In this document: one piece after another, positions 1 to 8,430 of the stretch | Layout of the letters: every line of letters starts with the position of its first letter | Numbering within the stretch: position 1 is the first letter of the stretch | Assembly: GCF_036417355.1 (NCBI RefSeq) | Contig: NZ_CP143889.1 | Coordinates: 186,001-250,000 of the forward strand | Origin: Akkermansia sp. RCC_12PD | GTDB lineage: Bacteria; Verrucomicrobiota; Verrucomicrobiia; Verrucomicrobiales; Akkermansiaceae | Length of the DNA stretch: 64,000 nucleotides | Reading direction: 5' to 3' | Position numbers and translations under genes: made by a program | Notes under the pieces: model-generated | The model's input: only the letters and a program-made list of their open reading frames with translations | Told to the model about the DNA's origin: nothing | The model's database searches: none

Positions 1-1
1 A

Positions 2-355
2 ACCAGGCTGCCGCGCATGGCCTTCGTCTTCGGCCTGGCAGGCATGGCCTCCATCGGCCTCCCCGGCCTGGCGAACTTTCCGGGCGAGTTCATGGTCTTC
101 TTCTCCGGTTTCTCCGGGTTCGAGAACGGCTTCGGCCCCGTGCAGTTCGCCACGATCCTCTGCCTGTGGGGCCTGGTCATCGGCGCCGTGTACATGCTGA
201 GGGCCTACCGCAACATCTTCCAGGGCGACCTGTCCAAGGCCGCCGCCTACGCGACGGAACTGCTGCCCGCCGAACGCGCGGCCAATTACTTCCTGGTCAT
301 CACCCTGGTCGTCTTCGGCTTCCTGCCGGACCTGGTTCTCCAATTCTTCTCCTGA
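2..355 (+). CDS. nuoM: NADH-quinone oxidoreductase subunit M, C-terminal part (5' end outside window)
   Basis: The frame is open from the first bases to a TGA at 353. It encodes the last ~117 residues of a polytopic membrane protein, with hydrophobic helices and the LPGLANFPGEF and GAVYMLRAYR segments typical of the C-terminal helices of the MrpD/NuoM antiporter-like subunit of complex I. NuoM is one of the proton-pumping modules of the membrane arm. nuoN follows 46 bases downstream on the same strand, the usual order at the end of a nuo operon. The start lies upstream of the window, so the N-terminus cannot be judged. Confidence 0.9.
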   Translation, partial: TRLPRMAFVFGLAGMASIGLPGLANFPGEFMVFFSGFSGFENGFGPVQFATILCLWGLVIGAVYMLRAYRNIFQGDLSKAAAYATELLPAERAANYFLVITLVVFGFLPDLVLQFFS

Positions 356-401
356 TCATCCCCTGAATACAATCCAAGCTTAACCTGATCTTCTTTTACC
401 C

Positions 402-1784
402 ATGCAAGCGTACATTCCGGAATTCATCCTAGCCGGCCTGGCGATGATCCTGCTCCTGGCTGAAACCTTCTTCAAGAAGGCTCCCAAATTCGTCTTCGGC
501 CTGATCGGGGCGGCGGGCGCCCTGGCGATGCTTCCCTTCTACATGGAAAGCCTCTACGCCAATACCTACATCATCCTGGCCCTGGTCGCCACGGCGATAA
601 CCCTGCTTCTTTCCGTGGACTTCCGCGCTGTCATCAACCTGTCTTCCAACGACTCCAAGACGCAGGACGGCACCGGGGAATTCTATATCCTGCCCCTGCT
701 CGCCTGCGTGGGGATCACCTCCCTGTGCAAGGCCGCCAACCTGGTGGAACTCTTCGTTTCCCTGGAAGTGCTCACGCTGAGCTCCTTCATCATGGTGGGC
801 TATTTCCGCCGGAACCTCGGCTCCACGGAAGCGGGCATCAAGTACCTGATTCTGGGAGCCGTCAGCACGGGCTTCCTCGTCTTCGGCCTAGCATGGTACT
901 TCGGCATGACTGGCACCTTTGAATACAACCACGCCATCGTCATGGCCGCCCTTTCCGGACAGACGGCACCGGGCATGTTCTTCGCCCTGGCCCTGCTCCT
1001 GCTCGGCACTGCCTTCAAGATCGGCGCCGTTCCCATGCAACTGTGGATTCCGGACGTGTACCAGGGCGCACCCACCCCGGTGACGGCCTTCCTCTCCGTA
1101 GCGTCCAAGGTGGCGGGCTTCGCCCTGCTGAGCATCATCCTGGCGCCCTTCGCCGGCATTCCCGCCGTCCAGTTCGTCATCGCCCTGATGGCCGCGACCA
1201 CGCTGCTGGTGGGTAACCTGGGAGCCATTCCCCAGACCAACCTGAAACGCCTGATGGGGTATTCCTCCATCGCGCAGGCCGGCTTCATCCTGCCCCTCTT
1301 CATCGGCACGTTGAAGGGGCAGCTGGCGCCCAACGCGCCCTTCTACCTGGCGGTGTATCTGGTCATGACCTTCGGGGCCTTCTTCGCCCTCGCCATGATC
1401 CGCACCCAGCGCGGCAGCGAGGAAATCTCCGCCTTCCGCGGCCTGGGCAAAACCAATCCCCGCCTGGCCCTCGCCATCACGATCATGTTCGCCTCCCTGG
1501 CAGGCGTTCCGCTGACGGCCGGCTTCTTCGCCAAAATGATCTCCTTCGTCCACGTCATCAACACGGGCCTGTACCTGAACTGGATGCTGCCCATCATGAT
1601 CATCTGCGCCGCCGCAGGTTTCTACTATTACTTCAAGGTTATCCGCTCCATGTACTGGGACAAGCCGGAAGAAGGCATGGAAGCCGTGCAGGTGCCCGTC
1701 ATCTCCGGCGTGATGCTGGCGGCCTTCTCCGTCTTCATCGTGATCGGCGGCCTGATGCCCCTGTTCATCAACCCGATCCGTTAA
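402..1784 (+). CDS. nuoN: NADH-quinone oxidoreductase subunit N
   Basis: This 460-residue protein is almost entirely transmembrane helices, at the length and layout usual for NuoN. Family marks include the SLEVLTLSSF segment, the PMQLWIPDVYQGAPTPVTAFLS lysine/proline helix region (around residues 210-230) and KRLMGYSSIAQAGF. NuoN is a proton-translocating antiporter-like subunit of respiratory complex I in the cytoplasmic membrane. It lies directly after nuoM and is followed by a terminator-like hairpin, so it is probably the last gene of the nuo operon. The ATG at 402 gives the expected short N-terminus (MQAYIPEFILAGLAMILLLAE). Confidence 0.95.
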   Translation: MQAYIPEFILAGLAMILLLAETFFKKAPKFVFGLIGAAGALAMLPFYMESLYANTYIILALVATAITLLLSVDFRAVINLSSNDSKTQDGTGEFYILPLLACVGITSLCKAANLVELFVSLEVLTLSSFIMVGYFRRNLGSTEAGIKYLILGAVSTGFLVFGLAWYFGMTGTFEYNHAIVMAALSGQTAPGMFFALALLLLGTAFKIGAVPMQLWIPDVYQGAPTPVTAFLSVASKVAGFALLSIILAPFAGIPAVQFVIALMAATTLLVGNLGAIPQTNLKRLMGYSSIAQAGFILPLFIGTLKGQLAPNAPFYLAVYLVMTFGAFFALAMIRTQRGSEEISAFRGLGKTNPRLALAITIMFASLAGVPLTAGFFAKMISFVHVINTGLYLNWMLPIMIICAAAGFYYYFKVIRSMYWDKPEEGMEAVQVPVISGVMLAAFSVFIVIGGLMPLFINPIR

Positions 1785-1813
1785 AAAAACTTCCTTCCGT
1801 TCATCATCCTGTG

Positions 1814-1850
1814 AAGGCCGCTTCCGCATCCTGCGGGGCGGCCTTCCCTT
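1814..1850 (+). terminator. Terminator-like hairpin after nuoN
   Basis: An 8-bp perfect stem (AAGGCCGC / GCGGCCTT, arms 1814-1821 and 1838-1845) is followed by CCCTTTCTTCC. The T tract is imperfect. The position just downstream of nuoN supports transcription termination of the nuo operon. Confidence 0.6.
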
Positions 1851-2132
1851 TCTTCCTCCGCCGGGAACGCCGCAACCTTTTGAAATGGCTGGAAGGAATG
1901 GAGCGGAAACGAATGAAATGTTTGACGGCTTTCCAGTCATAAAATTTTCATTGCCGGAAAAACCCGCGTCTTCTCCATCTTCAGACGGCGCACCATGCCG
2001 GAAAAACCCTGAAAAAACGGAAAGACGTGAGAGATTGAATAAAACGAAAACGTAATTAGTCCGTACTAACCATGCACCGCGGAGCGCCCGAACGGACGTG
2101 CCCGGAGCAAACCGTCAACACCAATCATTCCC
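1851..2132. other. Intergenic region between nuoN terminator and secreted protein gene
   Basis: No open reading frame, RNA gene or repeat was recognised here. It must hold the promoter of the gene starting at 2133, but no convincing -35/-10 pair could be picked by eye. Confidence 0.4.
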
Positions 2133-3020
2133 ATGCGTCTTTTTTCCGCAACAGCCGTCGTCTGCGCCTCCCTGCTTGCCGCAGTATCATTCGTCCACGC
2201 CCAGTCTCCTGAAGTCCTGGCGAAGCGGCAGTGCCGCTCCGTGCATATCAGGCAGGACGGCCATCCGGCCCAGGCGGCCGCCCTGTACAACGAGGTGAAG
2301 GCCCGTACCTCCGTTCCCGGCACTTATTTCTGCGCCATGAACTTTGACGACGGCTACATTGGCTTCCAGGAACAGTCCAACGGCAGGAAAGTGATTATTT
2401 TTTCCATCTGGGACCCGGTTCCCCACGGAGACAACCCCAACAGCGTCCCGGAAAAAGAACGCACCAAGCTGCTGAAGCTGGGAGAAAACGCCAGGGCCGG
2501 ACGCTTCGGCGGCGAGGGGACGGGCGGCCAGAGCTTTGTAGATTATCCCTGGGAAGTGGGGGAAAACATGCGCTTTCTCGTCTGCATCAAAAAAATGGGG
2601 GCGTTCAAGGAAATCAGCGGCTTTTATTTCAACAACAAGACCAACTCCTGGGACCTCATTTCCAAGTGGAAAACCCATTCCTCCAAGAAGGAACTTTCCT
2701 ACTCCGTAGGGTTTGTGGAGGATTTCATGCGCAATTTTGAATCCGCCAAGAAAGCGCGCGGCGCGTTCTTCGGTCCCGGCTTTGCGTACAAGGACGGCAA
2801 ATGGTTCCCCAGCACCGGCGTTACCTTTACGGGCGACCCCACCCCCTCCACCAACGTCATGGCGGAAATCCAGCCGAACGGTTCCGTCCTTCTCCAGACG
2901 GGCGGAGAAACGGTGATGACGGATTTCAAACTGTTTGAAAGCCGTCCCCTGCCGCAGGATATAAAACTTGCACCGCCCGGTGAAGACGTCACCCGGCTCG
3001 TGCAGGAGCACACAAAATAA
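2133..3020 (+). CDS. Secreted protein of unknown function
   Basis: The 295-residue product starts with a clear Sec signal peptide (MRLFSATAVVCASLLAAVSFVHAQ, cleavage after AHAQ-like sequence near residue 24). The mature part has many aromatic and Gly residues (NFDDGYIGFQE, FYFNNKTNSWDLISKW), suggesting a beta-rich periplasmic or extracellular fold of the DUF3472 type. That resemblance is from memory and weak. No catalytic motif is obvious. A 50-residue membrane protein gene starts 3 bases after its stop codon, so the two are probably co-transcribed. Confidence 0.8.
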   Translation: MRLFSATAVVCASLLAAVSFVHAQSPEVLAKRQCRSVHIRQDGHPAQAAALYNEVKARTSVPGTYFCAMNFDDGYIGFQEQSNGRKVIIFSIWDPVPHGDNPNSVPEKERTKLLKLGENARAGRFGGEGTGGQSFVDYPWEVGENMRFLVCIKKMGAFKEISGFYFNNKTNSWDLISKWKTHSSKKELSYSVGFVEDFMRNFESAKKARGAFFGPGFAYKDGKWFPSTGVTFTGDPTPSTNVMAEIQPNGSVLLQTGGETVMTDFKLFESRPLPQDIKLAPPGEDVTRLVQEHTK

Positions 3021-3022
3021 TT

Positions 3023-3175
3023 ATGTCCCTTACCGGCTGGCTTACCATGATTTTTTCCATCAGCGGCGTTCTGATCGCCGCTGTATGGGCTTATTATAAA
3101 GTGCTCTCCACTCCCCGGGAGACGGAACATCTGCTCAGTCCCACCCCTCCCCTGCCGGAAGACCCGGACCAGTAA
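3023..3175 (+). CDS. Small single-span membrane protein (50 residues)
   Basis: ATG at 3023 opens a 50-residue frame starting MSLTGWLTMIFSISGVLIAA and ending in a proline-rich acidic tail (PPLPEDPDQ). It has one transmembrane helix (about residues 5-27) and a short polar C-terminus. The start lies 3 bases after the previous stop, and a bidirectional terminator follows about 70 bases later, so the gene sits neatly inside a transcription unit. The size and layout resemble small transporter-partner subunits such as MetS or cytochrome-oxidase accessory peptides, but no transporter adjoins it. Function unknown. Confidence 0.55.
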   Translation: MSLTGWLTMIFSISGVLIAAVWAYYKVLSTPRETEHLLSPTPPLPEDPDQ

Positions 3176-3246
3176 ACCAGCCAATACGGGAATCAAGAAA
3201 CAGATCATTTCCAAATGCTCGGCGCTCCATGCGCGGAGATTCGCAA

Positions 3247-3280
3247 AAGAGGGCTTTTCACATATGTGAGACGCCCTCTT
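3247..3280. terminator. Bidirectional terminator between convergent genes
   Basis: AAGAGGGC (3247-3254) pairs with GCCCTCTT (3273-3280), with a second nested palindrome TCACATATGTGA in the loop. A-rich sequence lies on the left and T-rich CTTCTTCT on the right. It serves the plus-strand gene ending at 3175 and the minus-strand gene ending at 3305. Confidence 0.7.
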
Positions 3281-3304
3281 CTTCTAACGGGAAAAAAGGC
3301 AGCT

Positions 3305-3778
3305 TTACCCGTCTGAAGGAGGCAGGATGAAGCCCAGGCGATCAATGCCGTATCTGGCGCATTCCTGCCACAGGGATTTTTCCAGGGCTTCCGCGGTATG
3401 GCGGCGCTCTTCCTCGGACATGTTTTCAAAGTATTCCGGCCCCAGGTGTTCGCTGATGGCCTTGTCCGCCATGCGCGTCACCAGGTCTGCCCAGAAAATG
3501 TTGTCCCGGTATTCGTCCAGGCAGTCCTGGTAAAAGGCGTTTTCCTCATATTCCCGAGTGAAGGCATAGGCACCCAGATCCTCCGCGTAAGCAATGCAGC
3601 CTTTCAGCCTGGGTGTTTCCGACAAGTTCTCCATCAGGCGGGAGATGAGCTTTCCCCACGCCACCAGGCTTCCCTCCGCACCATCCTGCTGGTTGGCGGC
3701 GGCTACGGCGGCGGCGGTAGAAAGCATTTCCGCCAGATGCCGCGCCTCTTCGTCGGATAATTTCAGAGTCACCGGCAT
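3305..3778 (-). CDS. Conserved hypothetical protein, soluble, acidic helical
   Basis: The 157-residue protein has no signal peptide or membrane segment. It is predicted to be mostly alpha-helical and acidic (LKLSDEEARHLAEMLSTAAAVAAA; ENMSEEERRHTAEALEKSLW). No known domain is recognised. Its start lies 4 bases downstream of the sufT stop on the same strand, so it is very likely co-transcribed with the Fe-S assembly factor and may act with it. That link is contextual only. Confidence 0.75.
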   Translation of the reverse strand: MPVTLKLSDEEARHLAEMLSTAAAVAAANQQDGAEGSLVAWGKLISRLMENLSETPRLKGCIAYAEDLGAYAFTREYEENAFYQDCLDEYRDNIFWADLVTRMADKAISEHLGPEYFENMSEEERRHTAEALEKSLWQECARYGIDRLGFILPPSDG

Positions 3779-3782
3779 GGGG

Positions 3783-4328
3783 TCAAATCAGTCCGAGTTT
3801 CATTTTCCCTTCCTCGCTCACCATTTCCTGGTTCCAGGGGGGATCCCAGACCATGTCCACATCCGCGGCTTCCACGCCTTCCAGGGCTTCAATGCGGTCC
3901 TTGGCCTCCATCACCAGATGGGGGCCCATGCCGCAGCCGGGGGCAGTGAGGGTCATTTTCACGGCCACGTGATGCAGGCCGTTTTCCAATTCCGTCACGG
4001 TTACATCGTAAATCAGGCCCAGGTCCACAATGTCCACGGGGATTTCCGGGTCGTAAATGCATTTGAGCGTGTCCCAGACGCGTTCCTCAAGCGTGGCGTT
4101 CTCGTCCAGACCGGTCGTTTCCGGGGAATTTTCCACGGGCTCGGCGCCCAGCGCGTCCGCGTCTTCCCTGGAAATGCGGGCCAGGCCGTAGTCTGTAGCC
4201 ACGGTATAGGTGCCTCCCAGAATCTGGGTGATGTACACGCGCTCCCCCTCCGGCAGGGTAAGCACATCCCCGCTGGGGATTTGCACCGCCGTCACTTCTC
4301 TTTTGAGTTCTACTACCTGGTTCAACAT
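3783..4328 (-). CDS. sufT: SufT-type Fe-S cluster assembly factor (DUF59/MIP18-like)
   Basis: The 181-residue protein has an N-terminal domain of ~90 residues (VQIPSGDVLTLPEGERVYIT) and a C-terminal DUF59 domain. The latter shows the hallmark YDPEIPVDIVDLGLIY and the TLTAPGCGMGPHL loop with the conserved cysteine. This two-part layout matches SufT, an auxiliary maturation factor helping deliver Fe-S clusters to apoproteins in the cytoplasm. No suf genes are in the window. It is the first gene of a two-gene minus-strand unit. The ATG at 4328 gives the natural N-terminus (MLNQVVELKREV). Confidence 0.88.
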   Translation of the reverse strand: MLNQVVELKREVTAVQIPSGDVLTLPEGERVYITQILGGTYTVATDYGLARISREDADALGAEPVENSPETTGLDENATLEERVWDTLKCIYDPEIPVDIVDLGLIYDVTVTELENGLHHVAVKMTLTAPGCGMGPHLVMEAKDRIEALEGVEAADVDMVWDPPWNQEMVSEEGKMKLGLI

Positions 4329-4657
4329 AAATCCTTGCGTTTAAAAGGCCGTCCGGCTGCGGACACGCTCCGCGCTCCGCGGAAAACAGCGGCAGGACGG
4401 CTCTGGGCCGCCCGGCAGCGCCTGTGCACGGAGAGCATACGGCGTATTTGCACTACCGTCTAGGTCAAATACTGTTCTGCCCACGCCGGGAACATTCTTC
4501 ATGACAGGAAAGCGCATGCCGCAATGTTTTGGAAAAGCCGCCGGAAGCGGAAAGCTTCGTACTTGCCTACACGTATGAAAAGGTGTAAAAGGTCCGGGCT
4601 GTCCAGACTGCCGTCAGTCCGGGACCGGTGACACACGCATATTCAACATCATATTCC
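4329..4657. other. Divergent intergenic region (sufT / PpiD-like gene)
   Basis: These ~330 bases separate a leftward and a rightward transcription unit and must contain both promoters. Several GC-rich short inverted repeats are present (for example around GTCCGGCTGCGGAC near 4352), but no RNA gene or riboswitch was recognised. A frame continues upstream from 4658 to a GTG at 4628, but the ATG at 4658 is the better start. Confidence 0.4.
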
Positions 4658-6433
4658 ATGTTAGATTTTTTACGCAAACATACAATCGTCATCATGGCGG
4701 CCATGGCCCTGGTGTTCGTGGGCCTCATGTTCATCGGTGGGGACGTAAGCGGCGGTTCCCTGTCCGGCATGTTCAAGCAGACTTTCGTAACCGTGGACGG
4801 GAAGTCCTACGGAGAGAAGGATTACGTCAATATGGGCCACACGGGCCTCAGCATGGCCTATTCCTTTTCCTCCAGCTTCGGCCCCCTGGTTCAGAACAAC
4901 TTTGCCACGGAACAGGATTTGCGGAATATCTGCTACCTGCTGAAGACCAGTGATCCCAATGCCGCCTTTCTGGCCTACCGCGGCATCATCCGCCGGGAGG
5001 CGGAACGCCTGGGCCTCACCCCCAGCAATGCGGAGATTGACGAGGCCATCTGCAACATCCCGGAATTTCTGAATGACAAGGGCGTGTTCGACCCCAAGAA
5101 GTATGACGATTTCATTTCCATGCGCGGCAATCAGGGCAAGAAGCTCCAGGAAGAAATCCTGCGCGGCCTGATGGGGGACACCATGAGCCTGGTGCGCATT
5201 CAGGACGTCGTGGCCGGCGGCATTGCCGTGGAATCCAATTTTGCCCAGGCCGTGGCGGAATCCGAAAACCAGCAGATCACGGTAAACACCGCCTTCCTGG
5301 AAAAGAACGCCTTCCGCCCCAAGACGGATCCCGGTGAAGAGGAAATCAAGACATTCTGGGACAAGCACAAGGAGAATTACAAGAATGAGGAAGCCCGCTT
5401 CTTCACCGTATACACCTTCACGCCGGAAGGAGACGCCAAGGCTCCCAAGCCCGGCGACATTTCCAACGCCACCATGGAAACCATGAACCTGGTGGAAAAC
5501 GACATATGGGAACCCCTGAACGCCACCAACGGAAGAAACATGGACCAAGTCATCGGAGAAGCCCTGTCCAAGACTCCCAACGTGTGCAAGATGGAGAAAA
5601 AAACCTATGCGGCCGTTACCCGCAAGAACGCTCCGGAAGAAATCAACCGTCCCATCAACCAGTCCGCTTCCGATGGACGAAGCGCCACTCTTCTGGATGT
5701 GGTCTTTTCCCTGACCGGCGCAGCGCCCCTGCATGCGGATGCAGATGCCAAGGCCATTGAAGAAGCGCGCTCCAAGGCCGGAGCCGAACAGATCAGCACC
5801 ATGCAGGTTCTGGAAGACGGACAGGTGGTTCTGGTGAAGCTGGAAGGCATTACCCCCGTGAAAGCCCTGCCTTACGAACTGGCGCGCAACAGCGCGCGGG
5901 CGGACCTGCTGGACACCATTACCGAGGAATCCCTGAACAAGGCAGCCTCCGAACTCAGGGCGGAACTGGACAAGGCCCCGGACGCCATTGAACAATTCAA
6001 TGCCATTGCCTCCAAGGCAGGGGCGAAAACCGCCATTTACGGCCCATTCATCAATCCGAATATCCTCCTCAACAACATCTACAGCCAGAACGCGAAGAGC
6101 CCGGAAGAATTCCAGGCCATCATGGACAAGGCCATGAGCTCCCGCCTGGCTCCCCCCAAGGAACTCCCCGTTCCTCTGGAAGTTTTCGGAGCCAGCGCCC
6201 TCGTCAATCCCGGGAAAATGGCCCAGCCCATCGATACTGGAGACGGAATCCTCCTGGTCCAGCTGGTCAAGCGAGAACTGGAAGATACGCCTGAATTCCA
6301 GATTAAGGCCACGCAGCAATATGCTCCCGTCCTTTCAACCCAAGCCAGGGCCATGCTGATGATGGACTGGCTGAAAGCCTGCATTGCCAAGTACAAGGTG
6401 GAAATAGCCCCCATTGCCAATCAGCAGCGCTAA
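4658..6433 (+). CDS. PpiD/SurA-like membrane-anchored periplasmic chaperone
   Basis: The 591-residue protein has a short cytoplasmic tip (MLDFLRKHT), one membrane anchor (residues ~8-32) and a large periplasmic part. A SurA_N-like segment (EAERLGLTPSNAEIDEAICN, then GVFDPKKYDDF) matches the PpiD pattern of an N-terminal anchor plus chaperone module. This is the arrangement of outer-membrane-protein folding factors that associate with the Sec translocon. No canonical parvulin active-site signature was spotted in the middle, so prolyl-isomerase activity is uncertain. The ATG at 4658 is preferred over an upstream GTG at 4628 because it gives the typical PpiD start. A strong terminator follows. 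Confidence 0.75.
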   Translation: MLDFLRKHTIVIMAAMALVFVGLMFIGGDVSGGSLSGMFKQTFVTVDGKSYGEKDYVNMGHTGLSMAYSFSSSFGPLVQNNFATEQDLRNICYLLKTSDPNAAFLAYRGIIRREAERLGLTPSNAEIDEAICNIPEFLNDKGVFDPKKYDDFISMRGNQGKKLQEEILRGLMGDTMSLVRIQDVVAGGIAVESNFAQAVAESENQQITVNTAFLEKNAFRPKTDPGEEEIKTFWDKHKENYKNEEARFFTVYTFTPEGDAKAPKPGDISNATMETMNLVENDIWEPLNATNGRNMDQVIGEALSKTPNVCKMEKKTYAAVTRKNAPEEINRPINQSASDGRSATLLDVVFSLTGAAPLHADADAKAIEEARSKAGAEQISTMQVLEDGQVVLVKLEGITPVKALPYELARNSARADLLDTITEESLNKAASELRAELDKAPDAIEQFNAIASKAGAKTAIYGPFINPNILLNNIYSQNAKSPEEFQAIMDKAMSSRLAPPKELPVPLEVFGASALVNPGKMAQPIDTGDGILLVQLVKRELEDTPEFQIKATQQYAPVLSTQARAMLMMDWLKACIAKYKVEIAPIANQQR

Positions 6434-6513
6434 CCTTCCCGGTCATGACTGCCGCCGTTTCGCATTCAGCCTCGGCCTGCGCGCGGCGCATGGCATCCCG
6501 GCACCGTTTTCAT

Positions 6514-6545
6514 GATGGCCCTCTTCCAGGGGCCATCATTTTTAT
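6514..6545 (+). terminator. Rho-independent terminator after PpiD-like gene
   Basis: GATGGCCC (6514-6521) pairs with GGGCCATC (6530-6537) around an 8-base loop, followed by ATTTTTATT. Confidence 0.85.
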
Positions 6546-6585
6546 TGCCCTTTCCGGCACTTTCTGACAACCACCCCTTTCCCCC

Positions 6586-7944
6586 ATGAACGCCCTTCCC
6601 TCCCAGTCCAGGTTCATCATCGGCACGGAAGCCTGCGAACGTTTCAGCTTCTACGGCATGAAATCCATCCTCATGCTGTACATGACGGGCCACCTACTGA
6701 TGAGTGAAAACTGGGCCACCGCCACCCTCCACGTCTTCGCGGGAATGGTCTATCTGCTCCCCTTGGCGGGCGCATGGCTGGCGGACAAGGTATGGGGCCG
6801 ATACAAGACCATTCTTTACATTTCCCTGCTTTACTGCGTAGGGCACGGCGTCCTGGCCACGGCGGACCTCTTCCACACCATTGAAGCGCGCCGTTACATC
6901 TTGATGGCGGGCCTGTTCATCATTGCGCTGGGCGCGGGAGGCATCAAGCCCTGCGTCTCCGCCTTCATGGGGGACCAGATTCCGAACAAATCCCCGCAGC
7001 TGATGACCAAGGCCTTTAATGCCTTTTACTGGGCCATCAACCTGGGCTCCTTCTTCTCCTTCCTGGTTATTCCGGCCATGGAACAGCATTACGGATACAG
7101 CTGGGCGTTTGCCGTTCCGGGCATTTTCATGGGCATTGCCACCTTCGTCTTCTGGCTGGGCCGCAAGAAGTACCACAGAACGCCGCCTGAACGCAACAAC
7201 GGCCGCGCCGGCTTCTGGAAAGTGCTCTTCATCGTCCTGTTCCACGGGGGCTGGAAGAATGCCGAACAACGGTGCGGTCCAGCCTCCGTGGAGGATGCCC
7301 GGCATATCCTGAAAATCCTCTCCATCTTTGTCTTCATCATTCCCTTCTGGTCCATCTTTGAACAGACGGCCTCCTCCTGGGTGGCCCAGGGCAGCAGGAT
7401 GATCCCCCTTTCCATCCCGCTCCCGGGCGGCGGAGACTGGTTTATCGGGCCGGCTCAAATCCAGGCGGCCAATCCCATTTTCGTGATGGTGTTCATTCCA
7501 CTGATCACCGTATTTGTCTATCCGAAGGTGGTGACGCTGGCGCGGCCCCTGGTGCGTCTCGGAACGGGGCTGGCCTTGAGCTCCGTGACGTTCCTGATTG
7601 TCGCTTTCCTGCAATACAGGCTGGAGGGAGGCGCCTCCATGTCCATCGCGTGGCAGTTGATCCCCTACTGCGTGCTCACCATTTCCGAGATCCTGCTCAG
7701 CACCACCGGCCTCGAATTCGCCTACACGCAGGCTCCGCTGCATTTGAAAAGCGTCATCACCAGCTTCTGGAACCTCACCATCTTTGCAGGCAACATGCTG
7801 GTGGCCGCCATCACCTTCTTCCTGTCCAACGGAGAATCCGCCAACGCCATTTCCACGGACCGCTTCATCCTGTACGCCATACTGGCCGCCGTGGTGGCGG
7901 TGGCCTACTCCTTCCGGGCCCGCAGGTACGGGAAAACGGAATAG
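6586..7944 (+). CDS. POT/PTR2 family proton-dependent oligopeptide transporter
   Basis: The 452-residue polytopic membrane protein has the POT signature in helix 1 (ACERFSFYGMKSILMLYM, an ExxERFxYYG-like motif). Further family segments are GAWLADKVWGRYKTI and GAGGIKPCVSAFMGDQ, the latter being the second POT signature. FNAFYWAINLGSFFS is also typical. It imports di- and tripeptides with protons across the inner membrane, which fits a mucin or host-protein degrader. It stands alone between two terminators. Confidence 0.92.
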   Translation: MNALPSQSRFIIGTEACERFSFYGMKSILMLYMTGHLLMSENWATATLHVFAGMVYLLPLAGAWLADKVWGRYKTILYISLLYCVGHGVLATADLFHTIEARRYILMAGLFIIALGAGGIKPCVSAFMGDQIPNKSPQLMTKAFNAFYWAINLGSFFSFLVIPAMEQHYGYSWAFAVPGIFMGIATFVFWLGRKKYHRTPPERNNGRAGFWKVLFIVLFHGGWKNAEQRCGPASVEDARHILKILSIFVFIIPFWSIFEQTASSWVAQGSRMIPLSIPLPGGGDWFIGPAQIQAANPIFVMVFIPLITVFVYPKVVTLARPLVRLGTGLALSSVTFLIVAFLQYRLEGGASMSIAWQLIPYCVLTISEILLSTTGLEFAYTQAPLHLKSVITSFWNLTIFAGNMLVAAITFFLSNGESANAISTDRFILYAILAAVVAVAYSFRARRYGKTE

Positions 7945-8273
7945 AGGGAAGCATCCCGCCGCGCGGGAAATGACGGGGTTTTCCCGGCTCCGGGGAACAG
8001 CGGACGCAATAATATCTTGAAAAAGACAGCCGGACTGTGCGAAATCAGGACACGGCCCGCCCATCCTGTCAGCGGGCATACTTTCGGGAAAGTATTGGAA
8101 ATACAAATTACAGAAAAGATATGAGGCGAGCGGGCATTTGCCTCTGTTCCCCGCCTTACCGGAAAAACCGCTTCTGAAACAACCTGATCGGCAGCGCATT
8201 TCCAGTCCGGCACAAGACGATATATCTTTGCTTCATGGTTAATACTTCATTTAAATCGGCCTCGGTCTTGTAA
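7945..8273. other. Non-coding stretch after POT transporter
   Basis: There is no plausible coding frame in these ~330 bases. The segment contains several short inverted repeats (for example GCGGGC, and ACTTTCGGGAAAGT near 8080-8093) and ends at a strong terminator. It could hold an unrecognised small RNA or simply a long 3' untranslated region. It does not match tmRNA, SRP RNA, 6S RNA or RNase P RNA features that could be recognised by eye. Confidence 0.35.
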
Positions 8274-8308
8274 ACAACCGGTACGTTCCGCACCGGTTGT
8301 CCCCTTTT
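8274..8308 (+). terminator. Rho-independent terminator
   Basis: ACAACCGGT (8274-8282) pairs perfectly with ACCGGTTGT (8292-8300), followed by CCCCTTTTTG. It lies 330 bases after the POT gene, which is far for its terminator and raises the possibility of a separate short transcript ending here. Confidence 0.8.
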
Positions 8309-8314
8309 TGTTTG

Positions 8315-8338
8315 CTCCCGGATGATCCCTTCCGGGAG
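8315..8338. other. Second hairpin immediately after the terminator
   Basis: CTCCCGGA (8315-8322) pairs perfectly with TCCGGGAG (8331-8338), with no T tract. It starts only 14 bases after the preceding terminator stem and lies ~90 bases before the methyltransferase start. It may be part of a tandem terminator or of the leader of the next operon. Confidence 0.5.
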
Positions 8339-8430
8339 GAAGTTCCGTATTATAGGAATTTCAACGTTAATCTACCTGCCACGATGACGGCACCATTGTG
8401 CCCTCATGGCATACAACATGCATTAAATTA

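Noticed and set aside
888-1940. 350-codon minus-strand frame over nuoN
   Set aside because: Antisense to nuoN and running through its terminator; product rich in Gly/His/Asp/Gln.
4670-6319. 549-codon minus-strand frame
   Set aside because: Shadow of the PpiD-like gene; low-complexity Gly/Phe/His composition.
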